A DNA stretch of 64,000 nt. It comes from Homoserinibacter gongjuensis (GTDB lineage Bacteria; Actinomycetota; Actinomycetes; Actinomycetales; Microbacteriaceae). The notes beneath the pieces are model-generated. The model saw nothing but the letters and a program-made list of their open reading frames with translations. It was not told where the DNA came from and ran no database searches. This document shows, piece after piece, positions 21,605 to 31,533 of this stretch (positions are counted from its first letter, which is position 1; the number at the start of each line of letters is the position of its first letter). The position numbers and the translations under genes were made by a program. The DNA lies in contig NZ_BSVA01000001.1 in NCBI RefSeq assembly GCF_030161875.1, positions 744,001 through 808,000 of the forward strand. Direction: 5' to 3'.

Positions 21605-22241
21605 GGAGCCCACCCGTGTGCACGGAGCCAGCGCAGGCAGAGTTCTGTCCACTGCTCGACGTTGCCCGCACCGCGCGCGAGACCGAGCGCGTGGTCGCCG
21701 TCCTCGAACAGGTGGAGCTCGTGCGGAACGTGGTGTCGGGCCAGCGCGGCGCCCAGCAGGTAGGCGTGATCGACCGGCACGATCGTGTCCCCCACCGAAT
21801 GCCAGACGAAGCTCGGTGGCGCCTGCCGGTCGACGAGGACGTCGAGCGAGGTAGCGGCACGTAGCGCGTCGCTCGCATCCTCGCCGAGCAGATTGAGCTG
21901 CGAAGCGCGATGGGTCGCCGACTGCATCGACACCACGGGATAACCGAGCACGACGAAGTCCGCACGGTCCTCCACCGCATCCGCTGGTGCGTAGGCGGCG
22001 AGACCCGCCGCGTGGCCCCCGCCGAGAAGCCGATGAGCCCGACTGGTCCGTTGTGCCGTGCGCGCTGCGTCCGCAATTCCGCCCGGATCGCGTCGAGTGG
22101 GGCGGGGTGCCGCGCGAGCAACGGATAGCGGAAGACCGACGCCGAGACGCCCGCCGAGCCGAGCCATTCCGCCACCGGCTCCGCCGTGCGTTCCGCATGC
22201 ACCGCGTAGCCGCCACCCGGCAACACGATCACGTGCACCAT
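21601..22241 (-). CDS. alpha/beta hydrolase (BD-FAE/esterase-lipase type), one frameshift
   Basis: This carbohydrate-esterase-like hydrolase has about 213 residues. It starts VHVIVLPGGGYAVHAERTAE with the oxyanion HGG-like motif and has the elbow GFSAGGHAAG. SVGDTIVPVDHA carries the acid and EDGDHALG the His. The frame shifts inside the elbow codons at a five-G run (22015-22019), which would destroy the active site, yet the downstream triad is intact. It overlaps the next esterase by four bases. With the sulfatase upstream it probably strips acyl groups from a glycan. Confidence 0.75.
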
Positions 22242-22263
22242 GTATGCGTCCCCTTCCTGTGCC

Positions 22264-23805
22264 TCACCCGGGCAGCGCGCGGCCGCGCGCGCGGAAGTCG
22301 GCGAGCACGTCACTCCAGGGGATCACCCCGTTGGCGTCCGCCCAGTCGTGCCACGCACGCTCCAACTCCGCGACGAGCGTCGGATGCTGCCCGGCGACGT
22401 CGTGCAGTTCGCGGCGATCGATCGCGAGGTCGTAGAGCTCCCACGGCTGATCCGCGTCGCGCACGAGCTTCCAGCGGCCGCGGCGAATCGCGGCGTTCCC
22501 CATGTGCTCCCAGCAGAGGGTCCGCTCCTCGGAGTCGAACGTCCGGGGCGCCCGCAGCAGCTCGAGCAGACTCTCGCCGGCTCCCTCGGCAACTCCGCCG
22601 ACGGCCGTCATGATCGTCGGCGCGACATCGACGATGTGCGCGGGTGCGGCACTCACGCCGCCGCCCGTGACGCCCCCATGCGGCCAGCTCGCCAGGAACG
22701 GAACCGCGATGCCGCCCTCGTGCACCCAGCGCTTGTACCGGCGGAAGGGGGTGTTCGAGAGTTGTGCCCACGACCGCCCGTAGCTCGCGAAGCCATCGTC
22801 GGGCCCCGGTCGGATCGCGGGCTCATTGCCCACGCGCACTTCGCGTCCGTCGCGCGTGCGCCCGGCATGCGCGGTGAGACTCGGCGAGAAGGGTAGCGCC
22901 TCGGCACTCGCCCCGTTGTCGGAGGTGAAGATCACGAGTGTGTCGTCACGCACCCCGTGCGCGTCGAGTGCGTCGAGCAGCCGGCCCACGCCCGCGTCCA
23001 TCGCCTCGACCTGTGCGGCGTAGGTCGCCATCCGCTCGGCCTCCCACTCGAGGGAGGCCGCGCCTGCGAACGGGGGCACCTCGGGATCGTGCGGCAGGTC
23101 GACCACGTGCTCGAGTGCGACTTCACTCAGACGGTCGGCACGCCGGCGGCGCAACTCGTCCCAGCCACGACGGTACCGCTCGCGATAGTGCGCGATCCGG
23201 TGCTCGGGCGCGTGCAACGGCCAGTGCGGCGCCGTGTACGCGAGGTAGAGGAAGAACGGGGTGCCACCGGCGACGGCCGCGTCGACGAACTCGACGGCCC
23301 GCCGCGAGAGATCGTCGGTGAGGTAGTAGTCGGGGTCGTCACCACGCTCGATCCGCTGCTCGCCTTCGTAGAGCGGGGGATCGTAGTAGCTCGCGGCCCC
23401 ACCGAGGATGCCGTAGAACTCGTCGAAACCGCGCCGCGTCGGCCAGGTCTCGTTCGGGGTGTTCGTATCCGACGACAGGTGCCACTTGCCCAGCAGCGCC
23501 GTTGCGTAACCACGCTCTCCAAGTCGCTCGGCCACCGTCGGTACGCGAGGGTCGAGCGAGCCCGGGTACCCGTTCGGCCGGTCGTCGGTCGTGAGGATCC
23601 CCACGCCGACGGAGTGCGGGTGGCGACCTGTGAGGAGGGCAGCCCGCGACGGGCTGCAGCGCGGAGTCGCATAGAACGCGTTCATGCGCACCCCACCCGC
23701 CGCGAGCGCATCGAGTCGTGGGGTGTCGATCTCGCCGCCGAAGCATCCGAGATCTGAGTACCCCAGATCGTCGGCGAGGATCACGACCACGTTCGGGGAC
23801 GTCAT
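22264..23805 (-). CDS. type I sulfatase (arylsulfatase family)
   Basis: This 513-residue sulfatase starts NVVVILADDLGYSDLGCFGG with the metal-binding DD pair. Residues 50-54 are C-S-P-S-R, the signature in which Cys is oxidised to formylglycine. Further motifs are GKWHL, TAPHWPLHAP and FTSDNGA. No export signal is visible, so it may be cytosolic, acting on imported sulfated sugars. The maturase is not in this window. It lies six bases after the DHDPS-like gene in the catabolic operon. Confidence 0.9.
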   Translation of the reverse strand: MTSPNVVVILADDLGYSDLGCFGGEIDTPRLDALAAGGVRMNAFYATPRCSPSRAALLTGRHPHSVGVGILTTDDRPNGYPGSLDPRVPTVAERLGERGYATALLGKWHLSSDTNTPNETWPTRRGFDEFYGILGGAASYYDPPLYEGEQRIERGDDPDYYLTDDLSRRAVEFVDAAVAGGTPFFLYLAYTAPHWPLHAPEHRIAHYRERYRRGWDELRRRRADRLSEVALEHVVDLPHDPEVPPFAGAASLEWEAERMATYAAQVEAMDAGVGRLLDALDAHGVRDDTLVIFTSDNGASAEALPFSPSLTAHAGRTRDGREVRVGNEPAIRPGPDDGFASYGRSWAQLSNTPFRRYKRWVHEGGIAVPFLASWPHGGVTGGGVSAAPAHIVDVAPTIMTAVGGVAEGAGESLLELLRAPRTFDSEERTLCWEHMGNAAIRRGRWKLVRDADQPWELYDLAIDRRELHDVAGQHPTLVAELERAWHDWADANGVIPWSDVLADFRARGRALPG

Positions 23806-23811
23806 GGCGAC

Positions 23812-24729
23812 TCAGCTTCCTCCGATCAGCTCGGCCCGGAACGGCGCGATGAACTCGGCGAGCGCTGAACGCTCCGCCTCGGTGCACGGGGCAAGTGGGG
23901 GTGCCACGTGTGGCGTCAGGAGGCCGAGCTGATCGAGCACCGCCTTCACCGAGGGCACCCCGGCGCGAATGCGGTGCATGCCGGTCAGCAGAGTCGTCAC
24001 CTCTTGCGCGCGTTCGGCGGCTGCGTCGTCACCGACGGCGAGCGCGTCGAGCAGCCGCACGGCGAGCGATGGCGCGATGTTGCCGGTGCCGGGCACGATG
24101 CCGTCCGCCCCCATGCGCAGCCCGGCGAGCAGCGCCGTCTCGCCGCCCTGGCTGACCCCGAAGTCCGGACGCGCGTCTTTGAGCGCGATGAAGCGGGCGA
24201 GCGTCTCGAGGTCTCCCGAACTGTCCTTGACCCCGATCACATGCGAGAGTTCGGGCAGCTGCTCGATGACGGCCGGCGTCAGGTCGTTCACGTAGCGAGG
24301 GATGTTGTAGGCCACGACGGGCGCCTCGAGCGCTGCGAAGCGACGGAAGTGCTCGAGGATCTCGTCGTCACGATGGCGGAAGTAGAACGGCGCACACACC
24401 GCGACCGCGTCCGCACCCGCCGCCACGGCGAGCGCCCCGCGCTCGAGCGCCTCGAGCGTGGCCGGGGCGGTCGCGTTCACCACGACGGCACCGAGCGGAA
24501 CCCGGTCGTGCCAGGCCTGCACCATCTCCTCGAGATAGCCGCGCAACATGCTGGTGGGGATGAGCGGCCCCTCGCCGTTGCTGCCGAGCACCATGAGTTT
24601 CGTCACGCCGGCATCAGCCATGGCATCGAGCAAACGTGCGCTCAGCGTGGCATCCGGGCGGCTTTCGGCATCGAGCCCCGTGACGATCGGCACGATGAGC
24701 CCCGAGAGCAGGTGACGTCCATCGATCAT
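23812..24729 (-). CDS. dihydrodipicolinate synthase/N-acetylneuraminate lyase family protein
   Basis: This is a 305-residue class I aldolase barrel. The GSNGEG pyruvate carboxylate loop is at 49-54, the catalytic Tyr141 is in VAYNIPRY and the Schiff-base Lys168 is in IGVKDSSGDL. The family includes lysine-biosynthetic DapA and catabolic keto-deoxy-sugar-acid aldolases or dehydratases. Its place between a sulfatase and an FAD enzyme in a transporter operon argues for the catabolic role. I chose the internal ATG at 24729, which shares one base with the preceding stop. Confidence 0.87.
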   Translation of the reverse strand: MIDGRHLLSGLIVPIVTGLDAESRPDATLSARLLDAMADAGVTKLMVLGSNGEGPLIPTSMLRGYLEEMVQAWHDRVPLGAVVVNATAPATLEALERGALAVAAGADAVAVCAPFYFRHRDDEILEHFRRFAALEAPVVAYNIPRYVNDLTPAVIEQLPELSHVIGVKDSSGDLETLARFIALKDARPDFGVSQGGETALLAGLRMGADGIVPGTGNIAPSLAVRLLDALAVGDDAAAERAQEVTTLLTGMHRIRAGVPSVKAVLDQLGLLTPHVAPPLAPCTEAERSALAEFIAPFRAELIGGS

Positions 24730-26345
24730 CAGTACGGCCTCACATCCGGGTCGTCCGGCCAGGCGAGCTCGATGCCCTCGGCCACCAGCAGCTCCTGGAA
24801 CTCGGCGAGCGACGCCGGGTCGTTTCGCACAGCGGCGGGCGCCAGCTCGCGTTCGAGACAGTATGACGCGAGCAGCCCGGCGACCTCGCCGACGTTCCAT
24901 TCCACCGGGTGCAGGCGAAAGCATCCGTTGGTGATGTGCGTCGTGCCGATGTTCTTGCCCGCAGCGAGCAGGTTCTCCACCCGCACCGGGATGAGCGCCC
25001 CGAGCGGGATCTGGAACGGACAGCTCGCGACATCGATGTAGTTGTCGCCTCCGGTCGACGGGTGCAGGTCGATCCGGTACATCCCGATCCCGACGCTGTC
25101 GGGATACGACACGGCGCCCGCCTCGCCGCGCACGGCGAGCGAGACATCCTGTTCGACGACGGTGTACTGGGCCCGGATGCGACGCGACTCTCGAATGTAG
25201 GGCGCCTTTGCAAAGCCGTCGTCGGTCCCCATCACGTCGGGGCGGAGCCGCAGACCCGGCCAGCCCCGTCCGCCATCCGGACGCGGAGCCTCCGTCTGCA
25301 GCCAGTAGAGCATGCTTGCCGCGAGATCCCGGCTGCCCTGCAGGTGGCGCTGCTTCTCGTCGTCGTCGACGCCGATGAGGGCACCCGGCAGATAGTCGAT
25401 CATGGGCCAGTTGACGATCGTGACCTCGCTGTCGCAGAAGCCGGGTTCGAAGACATCACGCGAGACGATCCTCCGGAACGCCCACAGTTCGCGGTCACCC
25501 GGATCGAGGCTCTGATCGGCGACGATCTCGCCGACCGGCTCGTGCGGCACGAAGCGTCGCTCGAGCGGCTCGAGCGTTCGCGGGTCGGGTGCCGTCAACC
25601 CGAGCAGCGGCCCCGGCCAGTAGTCGGGCTGGTACGAACGCCAGAAGTCGTAGTCGGCCGGCCGCTCGATCGTGTGGTCCTCCCCTCGCGGTACTCGATC
25701 GCGAAGACCCAGGAGAACGCCTGCATGTTCGACGGCTGCGCCTCGTCGGGCGCGCTCGGCTCGCCCGTCTCGGCACGCGACTCGAATCCCGTGACGTGTT
25801 CGACGTCGCCGACTGCCAGCACATCGCCGAGCTCGGTCGCGTCGAGCACGTAGCGGGCCCGCACCTCCACCCTGTGCTCGGGCCCCTGCAGATGCACAGA
25901 GGTGATCGTGTCGCCCGAGGTCTCGACCTCGACGGCGACGTGTCGATACAGGATGCGCATCCGTCCCGAGGTGAGGTACGGCGACACCATCGACTCGAGC
26001 ACGGATGCCGCGACCCGCGGTTCGTGGCAGAGCCGACTGACCTTGCCTTTGCCCGGGTTGAGCTCGGGGTCGGCGAGGGCGTCCGGTGTCAGCGGATACC
26101 ACCGGCGGTAGTGCTCACGGATGCCGTCGCGAACCGCGCGATAGCTGCGCGTCGCACCGAACCGCTCGATCCAGGGATGCTCGTCGGGGGAACCCCTGAC
26201 TCGTGAGCTGCCCGCCGATCCAGTCGGTCTCCTCCGTGACGAGCACGCGAAGGCCGCGGCGCGCGGCGCCGAGTGCCGCGGCGACGCCTCCCAGCCCGCC
26301 GCCGACGATCAGCACGTCGCATGTCTCCACTCGAACCCCTGTCAC
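24729..26345 (-). CDS. FAD-dependent oxidoreductase (FAD_oxidored family), three frameshifts
   Basis: This flavoprotein of about 539 residues has an N-terminal dinucleotide fold [12 protein letters not shown] and [12 protein letters not shown]. It then has [13 protein letters not shown] and a C-terminal [20 protein letters not shown] that closes the FAD site. Near 26188-26198 two bases are missing; the family motif [10 protein letters not shown] is recovered with one extra G and one extra C. A third is missing near 25683. GTG at 26345 follows GGGAAAGG. Family members are often found in sugar catabolic loci, and the substrate here is unknown. Confidence 0.78.
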
Positions 26346-26372
26346 CCTGTGCCTTTCCCTGATGTTGTTGAC

Positions 26373-27176
26373 CTAGTCGTCGGCGCCGGCGAGATCGAGC
26401 GCGGCGTCGAGAAGCTGACGGGTGTACTCGTGCGCAGGGTGCACGAAGATCTGCTCGGCGTCGTCGAACTCGACGATCTCGCCGCGGCGCATGACGGCGA
26501 CGCGGTCGGCGATCTGCCGCACGACCCCGAGATCGTGCGAGATGAACAAGAGGGAGAGTCCGTGCTCCTCCTTGAGGTCCACGAGCAGTCGCAGAATCTG
26601 GGCTTGCACCGACACGTCGAGGGCGGAGACGGCCTCGTCGCACACGAGCAGGGTGGGCTTGAGCGCGAGCGCACGTGCGATGCTCACACGCTGACACTGT
26701 CCGCCCGAGAGCGCCGCCGGCCGGCGGTCCGCGACGCTGGGGTCGAGCCCGACGTCGTCGAGGAGCTCGGCGAGCGCGGTTGCCCGGTCGCGAGGTGCGA
26801 TAGCGGGGTGCGTTCGCCACACTTCGTTGATGATGGCGCGCACGGTCATGCGCGGGTTGAGCGAGGAACGCGGATCCTGGAACACCATCTGGATCTCGCG
26901 CTTGAGGGCGGCCGGCCGGCGCGATACGGTGCGCAACTCGGTCCCGTGGAAGCGAATGGAGCCCGCGCCGAACTTCTGGAGGCCGACGACGCTGCGGGCG
27001 ACGGTCGTCTTTCCGGAGCCCGACTCGCCCACGATCGCGAGGGTCTCGTTGTGTCGGAGGCTCAAGCTCACACCGTCGACGGCCTTGCGCGGGGGTTCCT
27101 CGCCGGGTCGAAGACGGCGACGGCGGCGGGAGAAGTCCACGACGAGCCCGTCGACTTCGAGCAGTGGCCCGGTCAT
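26373..27176 (-). CDS. Dpp/Opp-type ABC transporter ATP-binding protein (DppF-like)
   Basis: This is a 267-residue ATPase. Walker A is GESGSGKTT and the Q-loop is MVFQDPRSSLNP. The signature is LSGGQCQRVSIARAL, with Cys in place of the more usual Arg/Gln, and Walker B is LLVCDEAVSALD. The last part, EQIFVHPAHEYTRQLLDA, is the oligopeptide-transporter C-terminal motif. It overlaps the upstream ATPase gene by four bases. Confidence 0.9.
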   Translation of the reverse strand: MTGPLLEVDGLVVDFSRRRRRLRPGEEPPRKAVDGVSLSLRHNETLAIVGESGSGKTTVARSVVGLQKFGAGSIRFHGTELRTVSRRPAALKREIQMVFQDPRSSLNPRMTVRAIINEVWRTHPAIAPRDRATALAELLDDVGLDPSVADRRPAALSGGQCQRVSIARALALKPTLLVCDEAVSALDVSVQAQILRLLVDLKEEHGLSLLFISHDLGVVRQIADRVAVMRRGEIVEFDDAEQIFVHPAHEYTRQLLDAALDLAGADD

Positions 27177-28158
27177 GCGGGGACCTCCTCGGCGAAATGG
27201 CAGGCAGAGCGCCGCACCTCGTCGATGGCGATGAACGGCGGCTCGACGACGCGGCAGATGTCCTGCGCCATCGGACAGCGCGGATGGAATGGGCAACCGC
27301 TGGGGCGCGACCGCGGGTTGGCGGGGGCGCCGGGAAGGGGTTCGGCGAGCGCGCTCTTGGTCGTCACCGCGGGCACGCTCTTCACGAGTGCGCGGGTGTA
27401 CGGATGCTTGGGTCGGGCGAGCAGGTCGGCCGCCGGTCCGCGTTCGGCCACACGCCCCGCATACATCACGACGAGGTCGTCGGCGACGTGCGCCATGACC
27501 CGCAGATCGTGGCTCACCAGCAGCATCGCCATCCCCTCGGTCTGACGCAGAGAACTCAAGAGGTCGAGGATCCGCGCCTGCACGGTGACGTCGAGTGCCG
27601 TCGTGGGCTCGTCGGCGAGCATGAGACCGGGAGAGCCGGCGAGTGCAAGCGCGATCATGGCGCGCTGGCGCATGCCCCCGAGAACTGGTGGGGGTACTCC
27701 CGGGCGCGGCGTGCAGCATCCGGGATCCCCGCTCGCGTGAGCAGCTGCACCGCCGCATTGCGCACCTCCTGACGACCGGCACCGTTGCGGCGGAGGATCT
27801 CACCGACCTGCGTGCCGATGGTCTGGGTCGGGTTCAGGGCGGCGAGCGGGTCCTGGAAGATCATGGCGATCTCGCGGCCGCGCACGGCACGGCGCTCCGC
27901 CTCGCTCATCGCGAGGAGGTCGCGTCTACGCCACCAGATCTGCCCCTGGGTGGTGGAGCCCGGGGGCAGCAATCCGATCACGGCGTTCGCCGTCATCGTC
28001 TTGCCACTCCCGGACTCTCCGATGAGACCCGTGGTCCTCCCGGGCCGCACGCTGAACGAGACGTCGTCGACGATCCTGATGGGTCCGCCCGCGCCGGGCA
28101 CGTCGACCGACAGGCCGACGACCTCCAGGAGCGGCCGCTCATCCGTTGCTGATGTCAT
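27173..28158 (-). CDS. Dpp/Opp-type ABC transporter ATP-binding protein (DppD-like), one frameshift
   Basis: This ATPase of about 328 residues has Walker A GESGSGKTM, Q-loop MIFQDPLAALNP, signature FSGGMRQRAMIALAL and Walker B LMLADEPTTALD. The C-terminal oligopeptide-transporter domain includes CPFHPRCPMAQDIC, a Cys cluster typical of OppD/DppD. The frame is lost exactly in the signature motif at a five-G run (27674-27678), and one base restores SGGMRQR. Confidence 0.87.
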
Positions 28159-28176
28159 CGACGACGCCTCGCCCTC

Positions 28177-29688
28177 TTAGTTGGACGCCGAGATGGTCAC
28201 GGAGGCGAAGCCCGGACGTCCGTCGGGCGCCAGGACGAGACCGTCGACGTTCTTGTTCCAGGCGTACGCGAGGCGTGTGAACATCGGGTACATGCCGACC
28301 GCGTCGTTCCAGATGATCTCGATCGCCTGGGCGTAGTACTCCTCGCGCTTCTCGACATCACCCGTCGAGCCGGCCGAGGCGAGCAGAGCGTCGAGCTCCT
28401 CGTTGCAGTAGCCGGTACGGTGCGCCGCACACGGGTAGAGGCGGCCGACGTTGGTCGCAGCATCGAACCCCTGCGAACCGATCATCTGGATGTTGATGTC
28501 CCAGTTGAGAGCGAGCAGGTCCTCGAGGAACACCGCCTGCTCCTTCTCGAGCACGTCGACCTTGACGCCGATCTTGGCGAGGTCGGAGGCGACGGCCTGC
28601 GTCACCTCGGCGAACTGCGGTTGCGAGTACTGGAAGCGCAGCGTCGTCGAGAAGTCGAACCCGGCATCCTCGAGCGCCTCCTTGGCAGCATCCGGGTCGT
28701 ACGCCACAGGCTCCTGCGGGGCGTACCCCAGCACCGTCGGCGCGACCACCGAATCGGCGGGGCTGCCGGTCTCGGGGAAGAGGCTCGTGATGATCGTCTC
28801 GAAGTCGACCGCCTGCCACAGCGCACGCCGCACCGCGGGATCCGCGATGGCGGGGGTAGAGCTGTTCATCCACATCGTCATGACGGCGTTGGTCTCGATC
28901 GCCTCCACCTGGAGGTCGGCGTTCTCACGCAGCATGGCGACCTGGTCGTCGGGCATACCCCACGCCACCTGGATCTCGCCGGTCTGCAGCGCGGTCATGC
29001 GAGCCGCGATCTCCGGGATCGTCCGGAGCTCGAGCACGTCGAGCGTCGGCTCCTCGCCCCAGTAGTTGGGGTTCGGCACGAGCCGAAGGGTCGAGCCGGG
29101 CACGAACTCGTCGACGACGAACGGTCCGGAGCCGATCGGCTCGCCGAAGCTGTTCTCGTCAACGTCCGCAGGTGTCACCACGAAGAGCTGCAGCTTGCCG
29201 AGCAGCGCCGGCTCGGGTCCGGGCGCCGTGAAGACGACCGTCTTGTCGTCGGGCGCCGCGACCGTGAAGCCCTTGAAGTTCGAGGAGAGCGGTCCGGCGA
29301 GCGCGAGCACGCGTTCGAACGACGCCGCGACGTCCGCTGACGTCAGCGGGGAGTCATCCGAGAACGTGAGGCCGTCGCGGAGCGTGAAGGTCCACACGCT
29401 CGCGTCGTCGTTCGGTTCCCAGGACTCGGCGAGTTCGCCCTCGAATTTTCCCGGCCCGACGGTGTTGACGAGCTGGCTGAAGATGGCCTCTGCTGCCAAT
29501 TGGGTGCCGGCGTCTTGCGATGACGCCCCGTGCGGATCGAGGTTCTCGATCGGATACTGCACGCCGACGGCGAGTTCCTGATCCTCGGCGAGAGTGGGCC
29601 CGGAGGTGGTGGTACACGCCGCAAGCGACGCCGCTGTGACGATGGCCGCGGCCCCCGCCATCAGTCGTGTTCGGAATGTGATGGGCAT
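28177..29688 (-). CDS. family 5 extracellular solute-binding lipoprotein (DppA-like)
   Basis: This binding protein of about 503 residues starts MPITFRTRLMAGAAAIVTAA and has a lipobox LAAC. I chose ATG at 29688 because AAAGGAG lies 8-14 bases upstream; a longer frame to 29751 has no ribosome site. Family 5 motifs include ENLDPHGAS, LAESWEPNDDASVWTFTLRDGL and the VRRALWQAVD segment. Such proteins bind peptides or, in sugar operons, oligosaccharides. The neighbours favour an oligosaccharide. Confidence 0.9.
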   Translation of the reverse strand: MPITFRTRLMAGAAAIVTAASLAACTTTSGPTLAEDQELAVGVQYPIENLDPHGASSQDAGTQLAAEAIFSQLVNTVGPGKFEGELAESWEPNDDASVWTFTLRDGLTFSDDSPLTSADVAASFERVLALAGPLSSNFKGFTVAAPDDKTVVFTAPGPEPALLGKLQLFVVTPADVDENSFGEPIGSGPFVVDEFVPGSTLRLVPNPNYWGEEPTLDVLELRTIPEIAARMTALQTGEIQVAWGMPDDQVAMLRENADLQVEAIETNAVMTMWMNSSTPAIADPAVRRALWQAVDFETIITSLFPETGSPADSVVAPTVLGYAPQEPVAYDPDAAKEALEDAGFDFSTTLRFQYSQPQFAEVTQAVASDLAKIGVKVDVLEKEQAVFLEDLLALNWDINIQMIGSQGFDAATNVGRLYPCAAHRTGYCNEELDALLASAGSTGDVEKREEYYAQAIEIIWNDAVGMYPMFTRLAYAWNKNVDGLVLAPDGRPGFASVTISASN

Positions 29689-29747
29689 TGCTGATATCTC
29701 CTTTTCTGACTTCCTTGTCGTGGGCAGTTGAGTTCGAAGACGACGGC

Positions 29748-30614
29748 TCACCGTCGGTCGCCGGTGAGTCGCGCGGTAAGCCGGTCACCGAGCAGTCCGG
29801 CGCTGATGACCAGGCCACTCAGGGCGATGCCGGGGAACGCCGAGACCCACCAGGCGCTGCCGAGGTAGCTGCGTCCGATCGCGATCGTCTGACCCCAGGA
29901 GACCGACGAGGGCGGCAGCCCCAGCCCGAGGAAGCTGAGTCCCGCCTCGGAGAGGATGGCGAGCGCGAACTCCGTCGTCGCGAGCGCGGCGACAGGCCCG
30001 ATCACGAACGGAATGATGTGCCGCAACAGCAACAGGGGTGACGGCACACCGACGAGGCGGGCCGCATCGACCCACGGTCGCTCGCGGAACGACAGGGCGA
30101 TCCCTCGCGAGAGCCGCGCGAACCCGATCCAGTTGGCGACCGACAGGGCGAGGATGACCACCAGCATGCTGCGGTCGAGCACGCCGGCGATGATGATCGC
30201 GAGCAGGATGCCGGGGAAGGCGAGCAGAACGTCGATGAGGCGCGAGATGGAGACATCCGCCCAGCCCGAGAAATAACCGGCCATCGTGCCGAGCAGCACG
30301 CCGACCACAGCGGAGATCCCCACGACGGAGACCCCGATGATGAGCGAGGTGCGCGCGCCGTAGATCAGTTGCCCGAGCATGTCCCGGCCGACGCCGTCGG
30401 TGCCGAGCGGTCGCGGCTCGCCCGCCGCGCTCACCGATCCGGGCGGGAGCAGCCGGTCGCCCACCGAGGTGATGACCGGGTCGTAGAACACGAACATGGG
30501 GCCGATGACCGCCACCAGCACATAGAGGCCGATGATGATCGCGGGGATCGTGCCCTGCGGCAGGCCGCGGGTCGAGCGGCGCGTGCGAGCAGGGGTCGTC
30601 AAGAGCTTCGTCAT
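29748..30614 (-). CDS. Dpp/Opp-type ABC transporter permease (DppC-like)
   Basis: This 288-residue permease has an N-terminal helix (PAIIIGLYVLVAVIGPMFVF), the PLGTDGVGRDMLGQLIYGARTSL motif of DppC proteins and five further helices. The EAA loop is DAARLVGVPSPLLLLRHIIP. Its start overlaps the DppB stop by four bases. The solute-binding gene follows after a 59-base gap. Confidence 0.92.
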   Translation of the reverse strand: MTKLLTTPARTRRSTRGLPQGTIPAIIIGLYVLVAVIGPMFVFYDPVITSVGDRLLPPGSVSAAGEPRPLGTDGVGRDMLGQLIYGARTSLIIGVSVVGISAVVGVLLGTMAGYFSGWADVSISRLIDVLLAFPGILLAIIIAGVLDRSMLVVILALSVANWIGFARLSRGIALSFRERPWVDAARLVGVPSPLLLLRHIIPFVIGPVAALATTEFALAILSEAGLSFLGLGLPPSSVSWGQTIAIGRSYLGSAWWVSAFPGIALSGLVISAGLLGDRLTARLTGDRR

Positions 30615-31533
30615 GAGCGCACCAGCCGGATCCGGGGTCGAGTCGGGCGTACAGGATGTCGATGAGCAAGTTGATGGTGACTACGATCACGGCAGCGACG
30701 AGCGTGGCCGCTTGCACGATCGAGTAGTCGCGATTCGAGACCGATGAGACGAGCAGGGTGCCGAGACCGGGCCAGGCGAAGACGTTCTCGATGATGACGG
30801 CGCCGCCGAGCAGGGCTCCGACGTGCAGCCCGACGATCGTGACGACGGGAATCGAGGAGTTCCGCACGACGTGCCCGAAGAGCACCTGCCGGGGTGTGAG
30901 CCCCTTCGAGATCGCGGTCTGCACGTATCCCTCCGCCATCGACTCCGCGACGCTGCTGCGCGTGATCCGGGTGATGACGGCGATGAACGGGATGGCGAGC
31001 GTCACCGCGGGCAGCACGAGGTGGGCGGGGCTGCCGGTGCCGGCACTCGGCAGCACCTGCAGCTGGAGGGCGAAGAACAGGATGAACATGATGCCGATCC
31101 AGAACGGCGGTGCGGCCTGGAGCGTCAGTGCGAACCCGGAGATCGCGCGATCCAGCCTGCTGCCGGGCCGCGAGCCGGCGATCGCACCGAGCAGGAGCCC
31201 GATGGTCGCGACGACGGTTGCGGCGAGAGCCAGCTCGGCGGTCGCGGGGAGTCGCTCGAACACGAGCTCGATCGCGGGACGCCCGAAGCGGTAGGAGTCG
31301 CCGAAGTCGAGTCGCACCACGTTGCCGAGGTAGATCAGGTATTGCACCGGGAGCGGCGCGTCGAGCCCGAGCTTGGTCCTCAGCGACTCGACCTCCTCGA
31401 GGGTGGCGTCGGGGCCCAGCAGGATGGTGGCCTGGTCGCCGGGAGCGGCGCGAACGATGATGAAGACGAGCGTCACCGCACCCCAGATGATGAAGAGGCC
31501 GGTGGCGATCGAGCGAGCGAGGTACCGGATCAC
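30611..31533 (-). CDS. Dpp/Opp-type ABC transporter permease (DppB-like), frameshift near the end
   Basis: This permease of about 307 residues has the DppB hallmarks RYLARSIATGLFIIWGAVTL, RAAPGDQA, YVQTAISKGLTPRQVLFGHVVRN and VFAWPGLGTLL. The final codons shift frame near 30637-30640. One added C gives the usual ending ILYARLDPRIRLVRS. GTG at 31533 overlaps the regulator's stop as GTGA, so the LacI gene and the transporter are one transcript. Confidence 0.88.

Noticed and set aside
23812-24729. Biosynthetic DapA for lysine
   Set aside because: The fold and Schiff-base Lys match the whole family. Operon context with a transporter, sulfatase and esterases favours sugar-acid catabolism.
24730-24924. 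Upstream extension of the DHDPS-like protein to 24924
   Set aside because: The extra residues are the shadow of the FAD enzyme's C-terminus, and a normal DHDPS start exists at 24729.
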